From JAGORM01 sp964406795 (GTDB taxonomy: Bacteria > Patescibacteriota > Microgenomatia > Levybacterales > GWA1-39-11), in assembly GCA_964406795.1 (NCBI GenBank), contig CAYOTA010000017.1, positions 1 through 37,232 of the forward strand: 37,232 bases of DNA. The letters run 5' to 3'. Both the position numbers and the translations under genes were made by a program. Below the pieces are notes generated by a model that saw only the letters and a program-made list of their open reading frames with translations, ran no database searches and had not been told where the DNA came from. Position 1 is the first letter of the stretch. Each line of letters starts with the position of its first letter. Shown in pieces: positions 15,022 to 23,670 of the stretch.

Positions 15022-16422
15022 TTAATTACTGCATTGAAGCGGAGTACCAGATGAAAACCCTGACCATTCAGAGCTTCCAAGCTGCGTTACAGGGACATTT
15101 GCGTATGCATAGCGCGCATAGTATGTAGTATTATTGTTAAACGTTGTAGTAATAGTGTTTGAGGTGTTTGCAGTATTTACTAGATTATTTCCTCCATTCG
15201 TGTTTCCCACCTGATACCAATAGGATGATGCGCCAGGTACTGTTCCGTAGGTAATTACTACATTCCATGTATTTTGATTTGGGCCAGCATTGTATTGAGT
15301 ACAGTTAACTGTAATAGGACCTCCAGGTGCAGATAAACTTACTCCAGAGTTAATGTTGAGTATGACCCCTGTTGCAGGGGATGCAATGGTAACCGGAGAT
15401 GAATATGCGATATCAGTTTCTGTTCCGTTACTGTTATGCTGCTTGAGTACTGCCATGACATTGTACCAAGTAGATGGAGAAGCGGTAGACCATGTCCATG
15501 TGGCGCCGTCTACCGGGGACACATTATTTACAGCTACAGTATAATTACTGGAATTTCCTGGAGCAGTTAATATAACAATTCTAGAATTTGAAGGAGCTGC
15601 TCCATTAAAGTTAATATTTCCTGAAATACTGCTTGTTATTGGCTGGGGAATTGCAGTTGGGGCAGGCGTTGCTTGAGCAATAGGCGTTGGAATAGGGGTA
15701 GCAGTTGGTGGGACTGCTGACGAGTTTATGATCAGCTGTTCACTCGTTGCAGGAGCCGCAACTGTTATGAGGCTTGACGTGCCAATGACAGCCCCATTTG
15801 AGCTCAGAAGAGTTCCCTGCACTTCATACATTGTTCCAGGAAGGGCTGTTGTATAGCTCATAAATTGTCTGTTTTGACCAGGCAAATTGCGAGCAACGGT
15901 TGTAAATGTTTGGGCACCAAGTTGTCTTCCCTGAATTGTAATGGTTGATCCTGTAGGAATATAACCATTTACATTTATATTTCCGGAAATGACTGCCGTT
16001 CCTGTTTGATTTTCAGACTGTAAGCTGATTGTTAACACTTCTTCATCAGCTGGGGCTGTGACAGACAAAACATTAGATGAGGCAATAGGTACGCCGTTTA
16101 CAATTACTTCGGCTTGGATTTCATATGTAGCGTTCTCAGAGGCTTTATTAAAACTCCAAGGACTTCTGTCAGCAATCGGTAAATTTGAGGCAAAAACGGC
16201 TGGAATTGTGTTGGAACCTGACGTTTTTTGAACAACTGAAATTGATGCGCCCGGCGGAATTACTCCGTTAATATCAAATATGCCTGAGATATTAGATAGT
16301 TTTGCTTTCGTGGATGTTTTTTGAGGAGTACTTTTCTTATTATCTAAAACGCTATATATGCCAAGGCCTGATAATAGAACCGCCACGAGAACGAGTAGGG
16401 CAGCAATTACTTTAAATCTCAC
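15022..16422 (-). CDS. Membrane-anchored surface protein with three repeats
   Basis: 466 residues from GTG 16422; the helix FKVIAALLVLVAVLLSGLGIYS then lies at the very N-terminus as a signal anchor. Outside it are three similar domains of about 100 residues, each starting 'ISG.i..NG..P' and ending 'apA....L.i.S' (about 45-150, 150-245, 270-370), a Pro/Thr linker, and a C-terminal fibronectin-III-like domain with paired aromatic residues. It looks like an adhesin or wall-associated protein. A longer in-frame start exists at 16518, but its first 32 residues would precede the anchor. Confidence 0.75.
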   Translation of the reverse strand: MRFKVIAALLVLVAVLLSGLGIYSVLDNKKSTPQKTSTKAKLSNISGIFDINGVIPPGASISVVQKTSGSNTIPAVFASNLPIADRSPWSFNKASENATYEIQAEVIVNGVPIASSNVLSVTAPADEEVLTISLQSENQTGTAVISGNINVNGYIPTGSTITIQGRQLGAQTFTTVARNLPGQNRQFMSYTTALPGTMYEVQGTLLSSNGAVIGTSSLITVAAPATSEQLIINSSAVPPTATPIPTPIAQATPAPTAIPQPITSSISGNINFNGAAPSNSRIVILTAPGNSSNYTVAVNNVSPVDGATWTWSTASPSTWYNVMAVLKQHNSNGTETDIAYSSPVTIASPATGVILNINSGVSLSAPGGPITVNCTQYNAGPNQNTWNVVITYGTVPGASSYWYQVGNTNGGNNLVNTANTSNTITTTFNNNTTYYARYAYANVPVTQLGSSEWSGFSSGTPLQCSN

Positions 16423-16489
16423 CTGTTCAGCGTAGCATGTTCTTTTGTCTGTAGCAATGTATACATTAGAAAAACACGTGCTTGTGGGG

Positions 16490-16495
16490 TATAAT
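16490..16495 (+). promoter_or_regulatory. -10 box of the 536-aa protein gene
   Basis: TATAAT eight bases before the ATG at 16504; no ribosome site. Confidence 0.6.
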
Positions 16496-16503
16496 AGTGA
16501 CTT

Positions 16504-18114
16504 ATGGTTATTACACAAGAAGAAGATATTTCAGAAATTATCGCACCCCGCAGCTTTGATGAAGGTGTTATGCCAAGCGGCGAGCCTGTATCTAGTGAAT
16601 CATTTCAAAAATTGGAATCTGCCATTTTTGCATCTCGCCCAGACATTAAAACTGTAGTTGAAACGCATGGACAAAAGACATTTTTTGAGTATTCCAAGTC
16701 TCACGTGAGAGAAAACAGAAATCCTGTAATTAAAGCCAGAAAACCAGAATTGCACAAAGCAGTATATGAGGATGTACTTCCGCTTTTAGGCTCAAAAATA
16801 GCTGCAAGTGTTGTAAAACAACTGAAAGGAAATGACAGTGTTTCCACAATCCAGCATGGAGTACCTCTTGGACATCCATATATTTTGTCAGCTGTATTTC
16901 AAAACGCACTTCCGTACTTTGGTGCACAACACCCTAATTTACAAAATGTGATTGTCTTATCCAACTCATTATCCTCATTTAATAATTATTCCTCTCCCAA
17001 GGCTGACGCACTGCATGTGTTAGGAGTCCGCCCACCTGAAATACAGCAGCTGAATTTATTTGGCCAAAGCCATGAAGCGCTGTCCCCCATGTTTCACGAG
17101 CCATACGGAGAAGCTTCTTTGGGAGAAGTGAATAAGAGAGCCCAGCAAATGCGCCAAAATGGAAAAATAAGCAAGTCACACATGCAGAAATTAACAAAAA
17201 TAATAGACTCAGTATTTACGTCTCCACATGTGTTATCCCAGCCTTTTTACACAGATCAGTTAACGGTTGTGGCTTATCATATGTGGGAAATTCTTATGCG
17301 AGGTTATTCAAAATTTGTACCAAACCTTGTATTCTTGTCTCAAGAATCAGTGACGCTTCGCCTGCTAGTTAATAACCACATGCACACGGACTCTATTTTA
17401 GGAAAATTATTGTTTGACCCTCAGATGCATGAGTTATTTAAAAAGCACTTTGATTCACTCAACGGGGCATTTAATTCAGAAAAAAACACAGGGACATTTT
17501 TGTTTTGGTATTTGTCCAAAGAGAGTGGTCACAGAGAACAGTTATATGTGGAAAATGGAATGCTTAAATCAGCACAGAGCAATTGGAGTATTCAATTAAA
17601 TCCAGACTCGCTGAAAAAAGCTATTGATGAAAATCAGCTTATACCAACCACATCTTTGGTGTTTATTACACTTGCCTTTTACTACGGACTTTTCCTGGGT
17701 GGGGGTATTGCCCAGGTTGCAAATATAACTGCACTAAAAGTTGCTTATGAAAAACTCTTAAAGGAGGCAGGGCTCTCAGAAGAAGAAAAAGCTTTGGAAG
17801 GGCTTATTGTAGAAAACATGGTTTTGTCCAGGCCTACATTCATGTATATGAATGATGGTGATTTACGTCTTCCTGTTTCAGGTCTAGATATCGCGGTATA
17901 TAGCGAAGGAAAGTCCGCTTGGGATCAGGTTATAGAATCCACAAAACAGGTGACGGTAGGGGAAATAATAAAGAGATTGTATCCGTTCTATTATTCGCAA
18001 TTTGTAAAAACCAGAGATGAGAGCTTGAGTAAAATTACAGAAAGAGATGTAGAAGTAAATATTGGGTTGGCTGACAAAATACCTGCTTTATTTAACGTTT
18101 CAAAAGATAGCTAA
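16504..18114 (+). CDS. Unrecognised 536-aa soluble protein
   Basis: I do not recognise this family. It is mostly soluble, with one glycine-rich hydrophobic stretch (LVFITLAFYYGLFLGGGIAQVANITALKVAYEKLL, about 376-410). Histidine-rich segments such as STIQHGVPLGHPYILSAV (about 116-133) and NNHMHTDS (about 294-301) could bind metal or substrate. There is no signal peptide and no NTP-binding loop visible. Its 3' end overlaps a convergent S51-like gene by 23 bases. Its neighbours are peptidase-, DUF218- and PIG-L-type enzymes, hinting at a metabolic or envelope role; this is inference only. Confidence 0.75.
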   Translation: MVITQEEDISEIIAPRSFDEGVMPSGEPVSSESFQKLESAIFASRPDIKTVVETHGQKTFFEYSKSHVRENRNPVIKARKPELHKAVYEDVLPLLGSKIAASVVKQLKGNDSVSTIQHGVPLGHPYILSAVFQNALPYFGAQHPNLQNVIVLSNSLSSFNNYSSPKADALHVLGVRPPEIQQLNLFGQSHEALSPMFHEPYGEASLGEVNKRAQQMRQNGKISKSHMQKLTKIIDSVFTSPHVLSQPFYTDQLTVVAYHMWEILMRGYSKFVPNLVFLSQESVTLRLLVNNHMHTDSILGKLLFDPQMHELFKKHFDSLNGAFNSEKNTGTFLFWYLSKESGHREQLYVENGMLKSAQSNWSIQLNPDSLKKAIDENQLIPTTSLVFITLAFYYGLFLGGGIAQVANITALKVAYEKLLKEAGLSEEEKALEGLIVENMVLSRPTFMYMNDGDLRLPVSGLDIAVYSEGKSAWDQVIESTKQVTVGEIIKRLYPFYYSQFVKTRDESLSKITERDVEVNIGLADKIPALFNVSKDS

Positions 18115-18901
18115 CATCAGTTCCAGGTTCAAATGTTTTAGGCTCCTGCGCGTGCTGGAAAAGAGTTGCTGAAGTTTCTCCGCCGATTGTCATTCTCATT
18201 CCATCTACTGCAAAGTAGGCACCATTTCTACCTGCAAGCACTCGTAAGGTCGGGTCAGCTTCCAGCATTTCATTAAAGATATCTTCCTGACCATCTTTAA
18301 AATGAGGGTGGTAAGTAAAACCTTGTGAAAGTAAATCAAGACCAGTAACATCTACATGAAGACCCTCTTTACTGCGTCTTAAGGAAATAATATTGTCACC
18401 AAGACCATATGTTCTGATATCTTCAGCCATCATCATGGTTCCTGCACTGTGCCCTATTACGGGTACTCCATTTGCTACAGCTTCTTTATACGCATCAGCA
18501 ACCGAAGCCTCATTTGCACTAGATGTGGGATCAACTAATTTTCCATTTTCATTTCTTGAGGCATGAATAGACGCAGTTAAAAGTCCGGTATTTCCGCCTC
18601 CAATATAAAATCCCTGTGCGTCTCTAATTGCTGATAGTCTGGATGCTTGATCCATTGTGTGCAACGCATGGGTTTTGATATTTAAATTTCCAAAAGCAAC
18701 CTTAAGCTGTTCAGCTTGCGCGTCCCTTGCTTCATTGGTAGCTTTTGCTGTAGTATCAACTATGACATCGGTGCGACCACCTAAAAGAGGCTGAATTGCA
18801 TCATATGCATATTTTAAATGAGGCTGGTCAGGTTGACCCATGTTGGAGAGACCTACGAGTTTGCGGTTTGATTCAATTCTGCGGCCAAGTTCTGGAGACA
18901 T
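18092..18901 (-). CDS. Peptidase S51 (dipeptidase E-like) family protein
   Basis: 269 residues with the S51/class I glutaminase-like fold: GFYIGGGNTGLLTAS (about 97-111) forms the oxyanion region, VIGHSAGTMMMAEDI carries the nucleophile Ser in G-x-S-A-G, and TYHPHFKDGQ gives the His. Family members are peptidase E (Asp-X dipeptides) and cyanophycinase. A TATACT box lies nine bases before the ATG. A second S51-like gene lies at 20269-20916. Confidence 0.85.
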   Translation of the reverse strand: MSPELGRRIESNRKLVGLSNMGQPDQPHLKYAYDAIQPLLGGRTDVIVDTTAKATNEARDAQAEQLKVAFGNLNIKTHALHTMDQASRLSAIRDAQGFYIGGGNTGLLTASIHASRNENGKLVDPTSSANEASVADAYKEAVANGVPVIGHSAGTMMMAEDIRTYGLGDNIISLRRSKEGLHVDVTGLDLLSQGFTYHPHFKDGQEDIFNEMLEADPTLRVLAGRNGAYFAVDGMRMTIGGETSATLFQHAQEPKTFEPGTDVSYLLKR

Positions 18902-18910
18902 ATATCCTGT

Positions 18911-18916
18911 AGTATA
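18911..18916 (-). promoter_or_regulatory. -10 box of the first S51-like gene
   Basis: Minus strand TATACT nine bases before the ATG at 18901; no ribosome site. Confidence 0.55.
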
Positions 18917-18943
18917 ACAGAAGAGATTAAGAAATACAAATTG

Positions 18944-19034
18944 CGGAGGAGGTACGATTCGAACATACGATCCCGCTTAGCGGGACACTTAAGACTTGCG
19001 TCTTACGTGCACTGGGCCTCTATGCCACCCCTCC
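18944..19034 (-). tRNA. Class II tRNA-like gene (tRNA-Ser-like) without an anticodon loop
   Basis: 91 nt on the minus strand. Acceptor GGAGGGG/CTCCTCC, TG at positions 8-9, D arm GCA...TGC with a GG-containing loop, six-pair variable arm TCCCGC-TAA-GCGGGA, T arm GTATG-TTCGAAT-CGTAC, discriminator G, no encoded CCA. All of this fits a serine tRNA. The anticodon arm, however, is 20 nt and folds as eight pairs (one G-A mismatch) closed by a GCAA tetraloop; no seven-base loop with U33 can be drawn. It may be a non-decoding tRNA, or a pseudogene that kept everything but the anticodon. Confidence 0.7.
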
Positions 19035-19077
19035 GAACATCCTGTTAACAACCTGAGGCTTTTAACAAGAAGCTCCA

Positions 19078-19106
19078 ATAATACCTCTTTTTCAAAGTTC
19101 TGTCAA
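19078..19106 (-). promoter_or_regulatory. Promoter of the tRNA-Ser-like gene
   Basis: Minus strand TTGACA (19101-19106), 17-base spacer, TATTAT (19078-19083). The predicted start at about 19071 leaves a leader of about 37 nt before the tRNA-like 5' end. Near-consensus, which argues that the tRNA-like gene is transcribed. Confidence 0.75.
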
Positions 19107-19115
19107 GTGCTTAAA

Positions 19116-19144
19116 TTGACTTATAGTAGAGCTTATGGTAGCAT
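19116..19144 (+). promoter_or_regulatory. Promoter of the DUF218 gene
   Basis: TTGACT (19116-19121), 17-base spacer, TAGCAT, then seven bases to the ATG at 19152. It is divergent to the tRNA-like promoter. Confidence 0.5.
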
Positions 19145-19151
19145 TTCAGTC

Positions 19152-20249
19152 ATGCGTGCAGAAACCCCAGGACTATTAAAAGAAGCGCCTCGTGCCATAC
19201 TCTCAGACGTAAAATTAGCTCGTCCAGGCATGCTGAAAGAAGTATTAAGGCCTGAAGAAATACCTTCGACCCCTCAATTTAAAAACCTTATCATTTTTGG
19301 AAGCGGCCCCATTATGGACAGGGACAGTAAAATGAAAGCTGAAGACGAGAAAACACCGGTAGGCCAAGAGGACGTTAATATGTGGGGTAAAATGTCAGCC
19401 AGAGCAGCAGCTGAGTTAAAACTTGCCGGAATTGTTGACAAAATCACCTTTTCAGGAGGAACCACAGGTGGGGTAGAGTACGGTTCTGAAGCAAGTATTA
19501 TGAAAGATTTGATTAGGGCAGAATATCCTATGATTGATCCTGACGACATATTAGAAGAGCCAATGGCTACCAACACACTTGAAAACTTTGCATATGTGTT
19601 AAATAAATTTGATGAGGCTTCCCCTTTTGATCCCAACCCAGAGACTACTGAACCAGTAGCGCTTTTAGGTGCTGACTTTCACGTGGCCCGCATAAAGGAC
19701 TTAGCAAATTTGTATGGCGTGAATAATACTACCGGATTTTCCGCTCAAGCCGTGTTAAGGCTCATAGCTGAGCGCACAAACGACCGTCAAGCGCTTGATC
19801 ATTTAGATAAGCTAGCTGACTTAAGCGCTGACTTAACTACACAAGACAGTAGGGTTAATTGGAGAGAGTTTAATAAAATGTCGCCAGAGGAAAACCGCGC
19901 ACAGGAATCTAAATCAGCCGTTTCAGCCGCTCATAACACATTCTTTGAAGAGCAGCAGGGAACAGAGCGAAGTCCAGGTATTTTACAACGCTGGAGAGAA
20001 GAAAATAGATGGGGTGGAGGCTTAAAGCATATTCCTGAGTACTGGGTAGGGTATCTTGGATTTTTAACTAATGACGCTCGCCTGACTGTAGCTCTTGACC
20101 GTATACCCCAGGAAGAGATTGTAAGAATGGGGGTAGATCGCTCCAGACCGCTTGACGAAGTACGCTCAAAACTTCTAGAATATACAAAGCCGGAGAAACG
20201 AATTATACCTTCTGCAGACTGGGAGAAAAACCCACCTGCCTCAAAATAA
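19152..20249 (+). CDS. DUF218 (YdcF/ElyC/SanA-like) family protein
   Basis: 365 residues from ATG 19152. The open frame extends further upstream, but that part overlaps the tRNA-like gene and its promoter. The DUF218 pattern is clear: NLIIFGSGPIMDR, MSARAAAELKLAGIVDKITFSGG, YGSEASIMKDLI, and EEPMATNTLENF, with the conserved E and N residues. The roughly 150 C-terminal residues are unusual for the family. E. coli relatives act in envelope maturation or bind SAM; the role here is unknown. The N-terminus repeats 'rPGmLKE'. Confidence 0.85.
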   Translation: MRAETPGLLKEAPRAILSDVKLARPGMLKEVLRPEEIPSTPQFKNLIIFGSGPIMDRDSKMKAEDEKTPVGQEDVNMWGKMSARAAAELKLAGIVDKITFSGGTTGGVEYGSEASIMKDLIRAEYPMIDPDDILEEPMATNTLENFAYVLNKFDEASPFDPNPETTEPVALLGADFHVARIKDLANLYGVNNTTGFSAQAVLRLIAERTNDRQALDHLDKLADLSADLTTQDSRVNWREFNKMSPEENRAQESKSAVSAAHNTFFEEQQGTERSPGILQRWREENRWGGGLKHIPEYWVGYLGFLTNDARLTVALDRIPQEEIVRMGVDRSRPLDEVRSKLLEYTKPEKRIIPSADWEKNPPASK

Positions 20250-20268
20250 CCCTCTCTGTGCGCTTTTA

Positions 20269-20916
20269 ATGAGATTGTTTTTAACTTCCTATTATGCGTT
20301 TTCGCAAGAAAAAGTCCTACCCTTACTGCATAAAAAACCTACTGAGCTAAAAGTTGCCTTTATTCCGACAGCCTCTGACCTTTATAAATATAGACCATGG
20401 ATTGATATTGATAGGGACGCTTTAGTAAAAGCAGGTTTTAAGGTGTTTGATGTAGGGTTGCAGGCTCATTTAGATGCGAACGGATTTCCTATAGTGGGGC
20501 GTCAAAAACAGCAGGAAGAACTGCGTTCTGAGTTAATAGAGGCAGATATTATTTTTGTTGCTGGAGGAAACACATTTTATCTTTTAGAACAGGCTCAAAA
20601 AAGTGGTTTTATGGAAGTAGTCCGCGACATGATTCACACAGCTGACAAAACGTATGTAGGTTCAAGTGCCGGGTCAGTTTTTATGGGGCCGGATATTATG
20701 CCGGTTGAGTTTTTTGATCCCATAAGCGAAACAAATATTACAAATACAAAGGGAATACATATGGTTGACTTTGTAATACTACCGCATTTTGTTCCTGGCG
20801 AAAGAGATTCTACTTTTGAGGCTACTATTAAGAAATATGGGTCTTCCCACGAATTGCTAACACTTGCTAACGAAGACTTGGTATACGTTGACGAGAGGGG
20901 GCATAAAGTACTGTAG
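20269..20916 (+). CDS. pepE: Second peptidase S51 (dipeptidase E-like) family protein
   Basis: 215 residues, the standard peptidase E length. Motifs: IIFVAGGNTFYLLEQ (about 89-103), the nucleophile elbow YVGSSAGSVFMGPD (about 128-141), and VDFVILPHFVPGERD with the likely catalytic His. Family enzymes cleave Asp-X dipeptides. It starts 19 bases after the DUF218 gene and ends two bases before the PIG-L gene, so the three form an operon. Confidence 0.85.
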   Translation: MRLFLTSYYAFSQEKVLPLLHKKPTELKVAFIPTASDLYKYRPWIDIDRDALVKAGFKVFDVGLQAHLDANGFPIVGRQKQQEELRSELIEADIIFVAGGNTFYLLEQAQKSGFMEVVRDMIHTADKTYVGSSAGSVFMGPDIMPVEFFDPISETNITNTKGIHMVDFVILPHFVPGERDSTFEATIKKYGSSHELLTLANEDLVYVDERGHKVL

Positions 20917-20918
20917 GT

Positions 20919-21689
20919 ATGGCGCATACAATTCATCTTCCAAAAAACACAACACAAAAACGCACAAAATCACATGTAATTGAGAAGGCAAAAAAGGCAA
21001 AAAAAATTATTATACTTTCCCCGCATCTGGATGACGCAGTTGTATCTATGGGAAGCTTTTTGTCTTATGTTGAGTCACTGAATATTCCTACTCATATTGT
21101 TTCAGTTTTTACAAAAGGAGCGGATGTAGTACATGTAATATCTCAAATACTTATTAATCAGGGAAAACATAAGACTGCAGATGGGTATTTTAAACAAAGA
21201 GTGCATGAAGATAAAAAAGTACTAGCAACGTTTAAAAATATAAAAAACACCCACTTAAATTTTATTGATTGTGTATGGAGAAGTGACGAAAAAGGAAACA
21301 TTTTTTATACAGAAAGGTATTTAGGCGACATCCACAAAGATGACGTAAAAACCATGAAATCAGTAATAGAAGAGCTCCAAAAATTAGATGTGAAAGACGC
21401 CGTAATTTTTGTACCCTTGGCACACGGAAAGCATATAGATCACCAAATTGTAAGAGACGCCGCAACTGAAATTTTTCCGGAAGTCATCTATTACTCTGAT
21501 TTTCCTTACTCACAGATGTACGATCATGAGCATGAGTTTATTAAAAAACATAACTTACAATCAGAAGCTCCTCACACAAATAACTATGAAAAGAAACGAG
21601 ACTTAATTATGGAGTATAAAAGCCAACATGGGAGTCTTTTTAAGCGGGGAGATCTCCAGTTAGTGCTGGAAACATTCTATTTCAAATAG
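20919..21689 (+). CDS. PIG-L (LmbE-like) family deacetylase
   Basis: 256 residues. The zinc motif PHLDD is at 35-39 (IILSPHLDDAVVSMGSFL), and the partner HIDH follows at about 172-175. Family members remove N-acetyl groups from sugars such as GlcNAc-PI, GlcNAc-inositol or GlcNAc-malate. With a GT4 glycosyltransferase gene overlapping its 3' end on the other strand, a role in glycan or thiol-sugar synthesis is possible. There is a two-base gap to the upstream S51 gene. Confidence 0.88.
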   Translation: MAHTIHLPKNTTQKRTKSHVIEKAKKAKKIIILSPHLDDAVVSMGSFLSYVESLNIPTHIVSVFTKGADVVHVISQILINQGKHKTADGYFKQRVHEDKKVLATFKNIKNTHLNFIDCVWRSDEKGNIFYTERYLGDIHKDDVKTMKSVIEELQKLDVKDAVIFVPLAHGKHIDHQIVRDAATEIFPEVIYYSDFPYSQMYDHEHEFIKKHNLQSEAPHTNNYEKKRDLIMEYKSQHGSLFKRGDLQLVLETFYFK

Positions 21690-22926
21690 ATGGCTTGCTT
21701 AAAAGACGCTTGAGTAGTGCGGTGTTTGAGTCCTCACCTTTCACAATTTTAAGGTATTCTGGAGTAGTAAAGGCATATTCCTTGTAAAGTTTTTCATATT
21801 CATCTGTAATATGCTGCCACGTAAACTTCTCCACAACTGTTTTATATGCTTCGTCCCCAACCTTTTTGCGTAGCATGTCATCACTGAGTAGTTTATTTGC
21901 AATATCTGCTATTTCTTGCGGGCTTCTGGGGGTTACCATAAATCCATTTACTCCGTTTTTAATAATTGAGACAATTCCGCCTTTGTTAGACGCAATTACC
22001 GGGGTATGTGCAACCATTGCCTCCACAATTGTGAGTCCAAATCCTTCAAAAACAGTAGGGGAGACATACACATCTGCGCGTTCATAGTAGGCATGGATGT
22101 GTTCTTTATTTCCTATGTAACCTCCAAAAATCACATTCTTAATATTTCTTTTTTTAACTTCTGCCTCAAGTATTTCCCGGTGAGGACCATCCCCTATAAT
22201 TAATACTTTTCCATTGATCATAGGAGCTGCCTTTATAAGATACTCAATTCCTTTGGATTTAATAAGCCGACCTGTAAAAAGTACTACCTTTTCGTCATGC
22301 AGCTTAAACTTTTTGTTAATAAGCTCTATAGTTTTAGGAGAATTGACAAACTGTTCTATATTTACTCCTCCGGGAATTACTTTTATTTTTCGCTCAAGTT
22401 TTTGCCCAAACATCTTAAGATATAGGCGTTTTGTAAAGATGCTGTTTGCGGTAATTGCGGCGGCAAACCTATTTGCGTCATCAATAAGTCCTGTTAAGCG
22501 TCTGTCTTCAGCTAAATATTGCAGGTCAGAGCCGTGCGTAGAGATAATAATTCTGATTCCAAATAATAGTTTTAAAATTCTTCCAACTGGTGGTAGGAAA
22601 GCAGTGTGAAATACGTGAATTATTTCAGGATTAAAGTCGGCAACTGCGTCAACGCTTGTTTTAAGATAGGACACAAAAATATCTCCTAATTCCTTCCCAT
22701 CCATGTCTATAAACTTTTTAACGTTAGAGAGTTCAGGATGTCCGTGGAATACGCCCATTTGGGGCGGGGTAACGGTATATATTTTTATCCCTTCCATCTT
22801 TCTTTTATCTGGTGCCACAATTGCTATTTCATGTCCGCGTCGTGCTAACTCCTTGCAGAGTGCGTGTAGATATGATGCGCTTCCGTTCCCTGATAAAGGA
22901 AACATATATAAAAATAAGATTTTCAT
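21682..22926 (-). CDS. GT4 family glycosyltransferase
   Basis: 414 residues with the two Rossmann domains of a GT-B enzyme. N-terminal: GNGSASYLHALCKELARRGHEIAIVAP. C-terminal: VVLFTGRLIKSKGIEYLIKAAP, then the donor-binding SPTVFEGFGLTIVEAMVAHTPVIASNKGG with the E-x7-E pair. It transfers an activated sugar, retaining configuration, in the cytoplasm or at the membrane surface. The acceptor cannot be predicted. It is convergent with the PIG-L gene (eight-base overlap). Confidence 0.93.
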   Translation of the reverse strand: MKILFLYMFPLSGNGSASYLHALCKELARRGHEIAIVAPDKRKMEGIKIYTVTPPQMGVFHGHPELSNVKKFIDMDGKELGDIFVSYLKTSVDAVADFNPEIIHVFHTAFLPPVGRILKLLFGIRIIISTHGSDLQYLAEDRRLTGLIDDANRFAAAITANSIFTKRLYLKMFGQKLERKIKVIPGGVNIEQFVNSPKTIELINKKFKLHDEKVVLFTGRLIKSKGIEYLIKAAPMINGKVLIIGDGPHREILEAEVKKRNIKNVIFGGYIGNKEHIHAYYERADVYVSPTVFEGFGLTIVEAMVAHTPVIASNKGGIVSIIKNGVNGFMVTPRSPQEIADIANKLLSDDMLRKKVGDEAYKTVVEKFTWQHITDEYEKLYKEYAFTTPEYLKIVKGEDSNTALLKRLLSKPSI

Positions 22927-23015
22927 GTTAAGAAATTGTGTAAATGGAATTAGGAAATAGGTTTAATGTAAGAAAAGATATTATACCACAGCTTTGTTAA
23001 AATTCAGTAAGAAGC

Positions 23016-23630
23016 CTATGCATGGCGCTTTTTGTAAATCACGGCATACGGAATTATGGCAATTAAATTAACTACTGCTCCTAGAATAAAAAGTGACCTA
23101 AATCCATATGTGGCTGCAATAAACCCACCGAGTGCAGTAGCTAAAGCCATGCAGATTGCAGCGGTTGCGTCAGCAATGCTCCATTCGGTAGCCTCTTTAT
23201 TTTTGTCTAAGTGAACAGAAAAGAGGGAGTTTTTGGTAGGAGTAGAGATTCCAATTCCCGCACCCAATACTATATAAAACAGAAAAACTTGTAGGATATT
23301 TTGCGAATTGGCAAAGCCTAAGTAGGCAATACTATTTATACAAAATCCAAGTGAGATTAGAGCCATCTTTTTCCTGTCTGACCCTTTTGCCCAGAAGTTA
23401 CCGGCAAGCAGCTCAAATATTACTCTGGAGATTAAATATGCGCTAAATCCACTTGCTGCTAGCTCAATGCTTCCTTGTAGTACATCTTCTACCACAAAAA
23501 TTGCAAAAAGTGGAGTGATCAGGTTCCATCCCGCAGCAAAAAAACACTCAGAAATTATAAATGTTTTAACAATAGGGTCTGTTTTTAAAAAGTGGGAAGG
23601 GTTGCGTGCAATAAAATGATCACGAGCCAT
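23016..23630 (-). CDS. Half-size major facilitator (MFS) protein
   Basis: 204 residues with about six membrane helices, equal to one half of a normal 12-helix MFS transporter. The loop after the second helix pair (NFWAKGSDRKKMALI) matches the MFS 'A' motif position. Both ends look natural: a soluble start (MARDHFIARNPSHFLKTDP) and a basic end (YKKRHA). It may work as a homodimer, or be the surviving N-terminal half of a larger transporter. No second half lies next to it. Confidence 0.8.
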   Translation of the reverse strand: MARDHFIARNPSHFLKTDPIVKTFIISECFFAAGWNLITPLFAIFVVEDVLQGSIELAASGFSAYLISRVIFELLAGNFWAKGSDRKKMALISLGFCINSIAYLGFANSQNILQVFLFYIVLGAGIGISTPTKNSLFSVHLDKNKEATEWSIADATAAICMALATALGGFIAATYGFRSLFILGAVVNLIAIIPYAVIYKKRHA

Positions 23631-23670
23631 ACATACAGTCTATCCTAGAAGTTATTAAAGGTTCAAGCAG

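Noticed and set aside
18944..19034. tRNA-Leu, tRNA-Cys or selenocysteine tRNA identity
   Set aside because: No fold gives a seven-base loop with U33; the apparent CAA, GCA or TAA triplets sit in paired or wrongly sized loops, and the TCA anticodon of SelC is absent.
18996..19151. N-terminal extension of the DUF218 gene
   Set aside because: It would translate through the tRNA-like gene and both promoters; the ATG at 19152 directly follows a -10 box.
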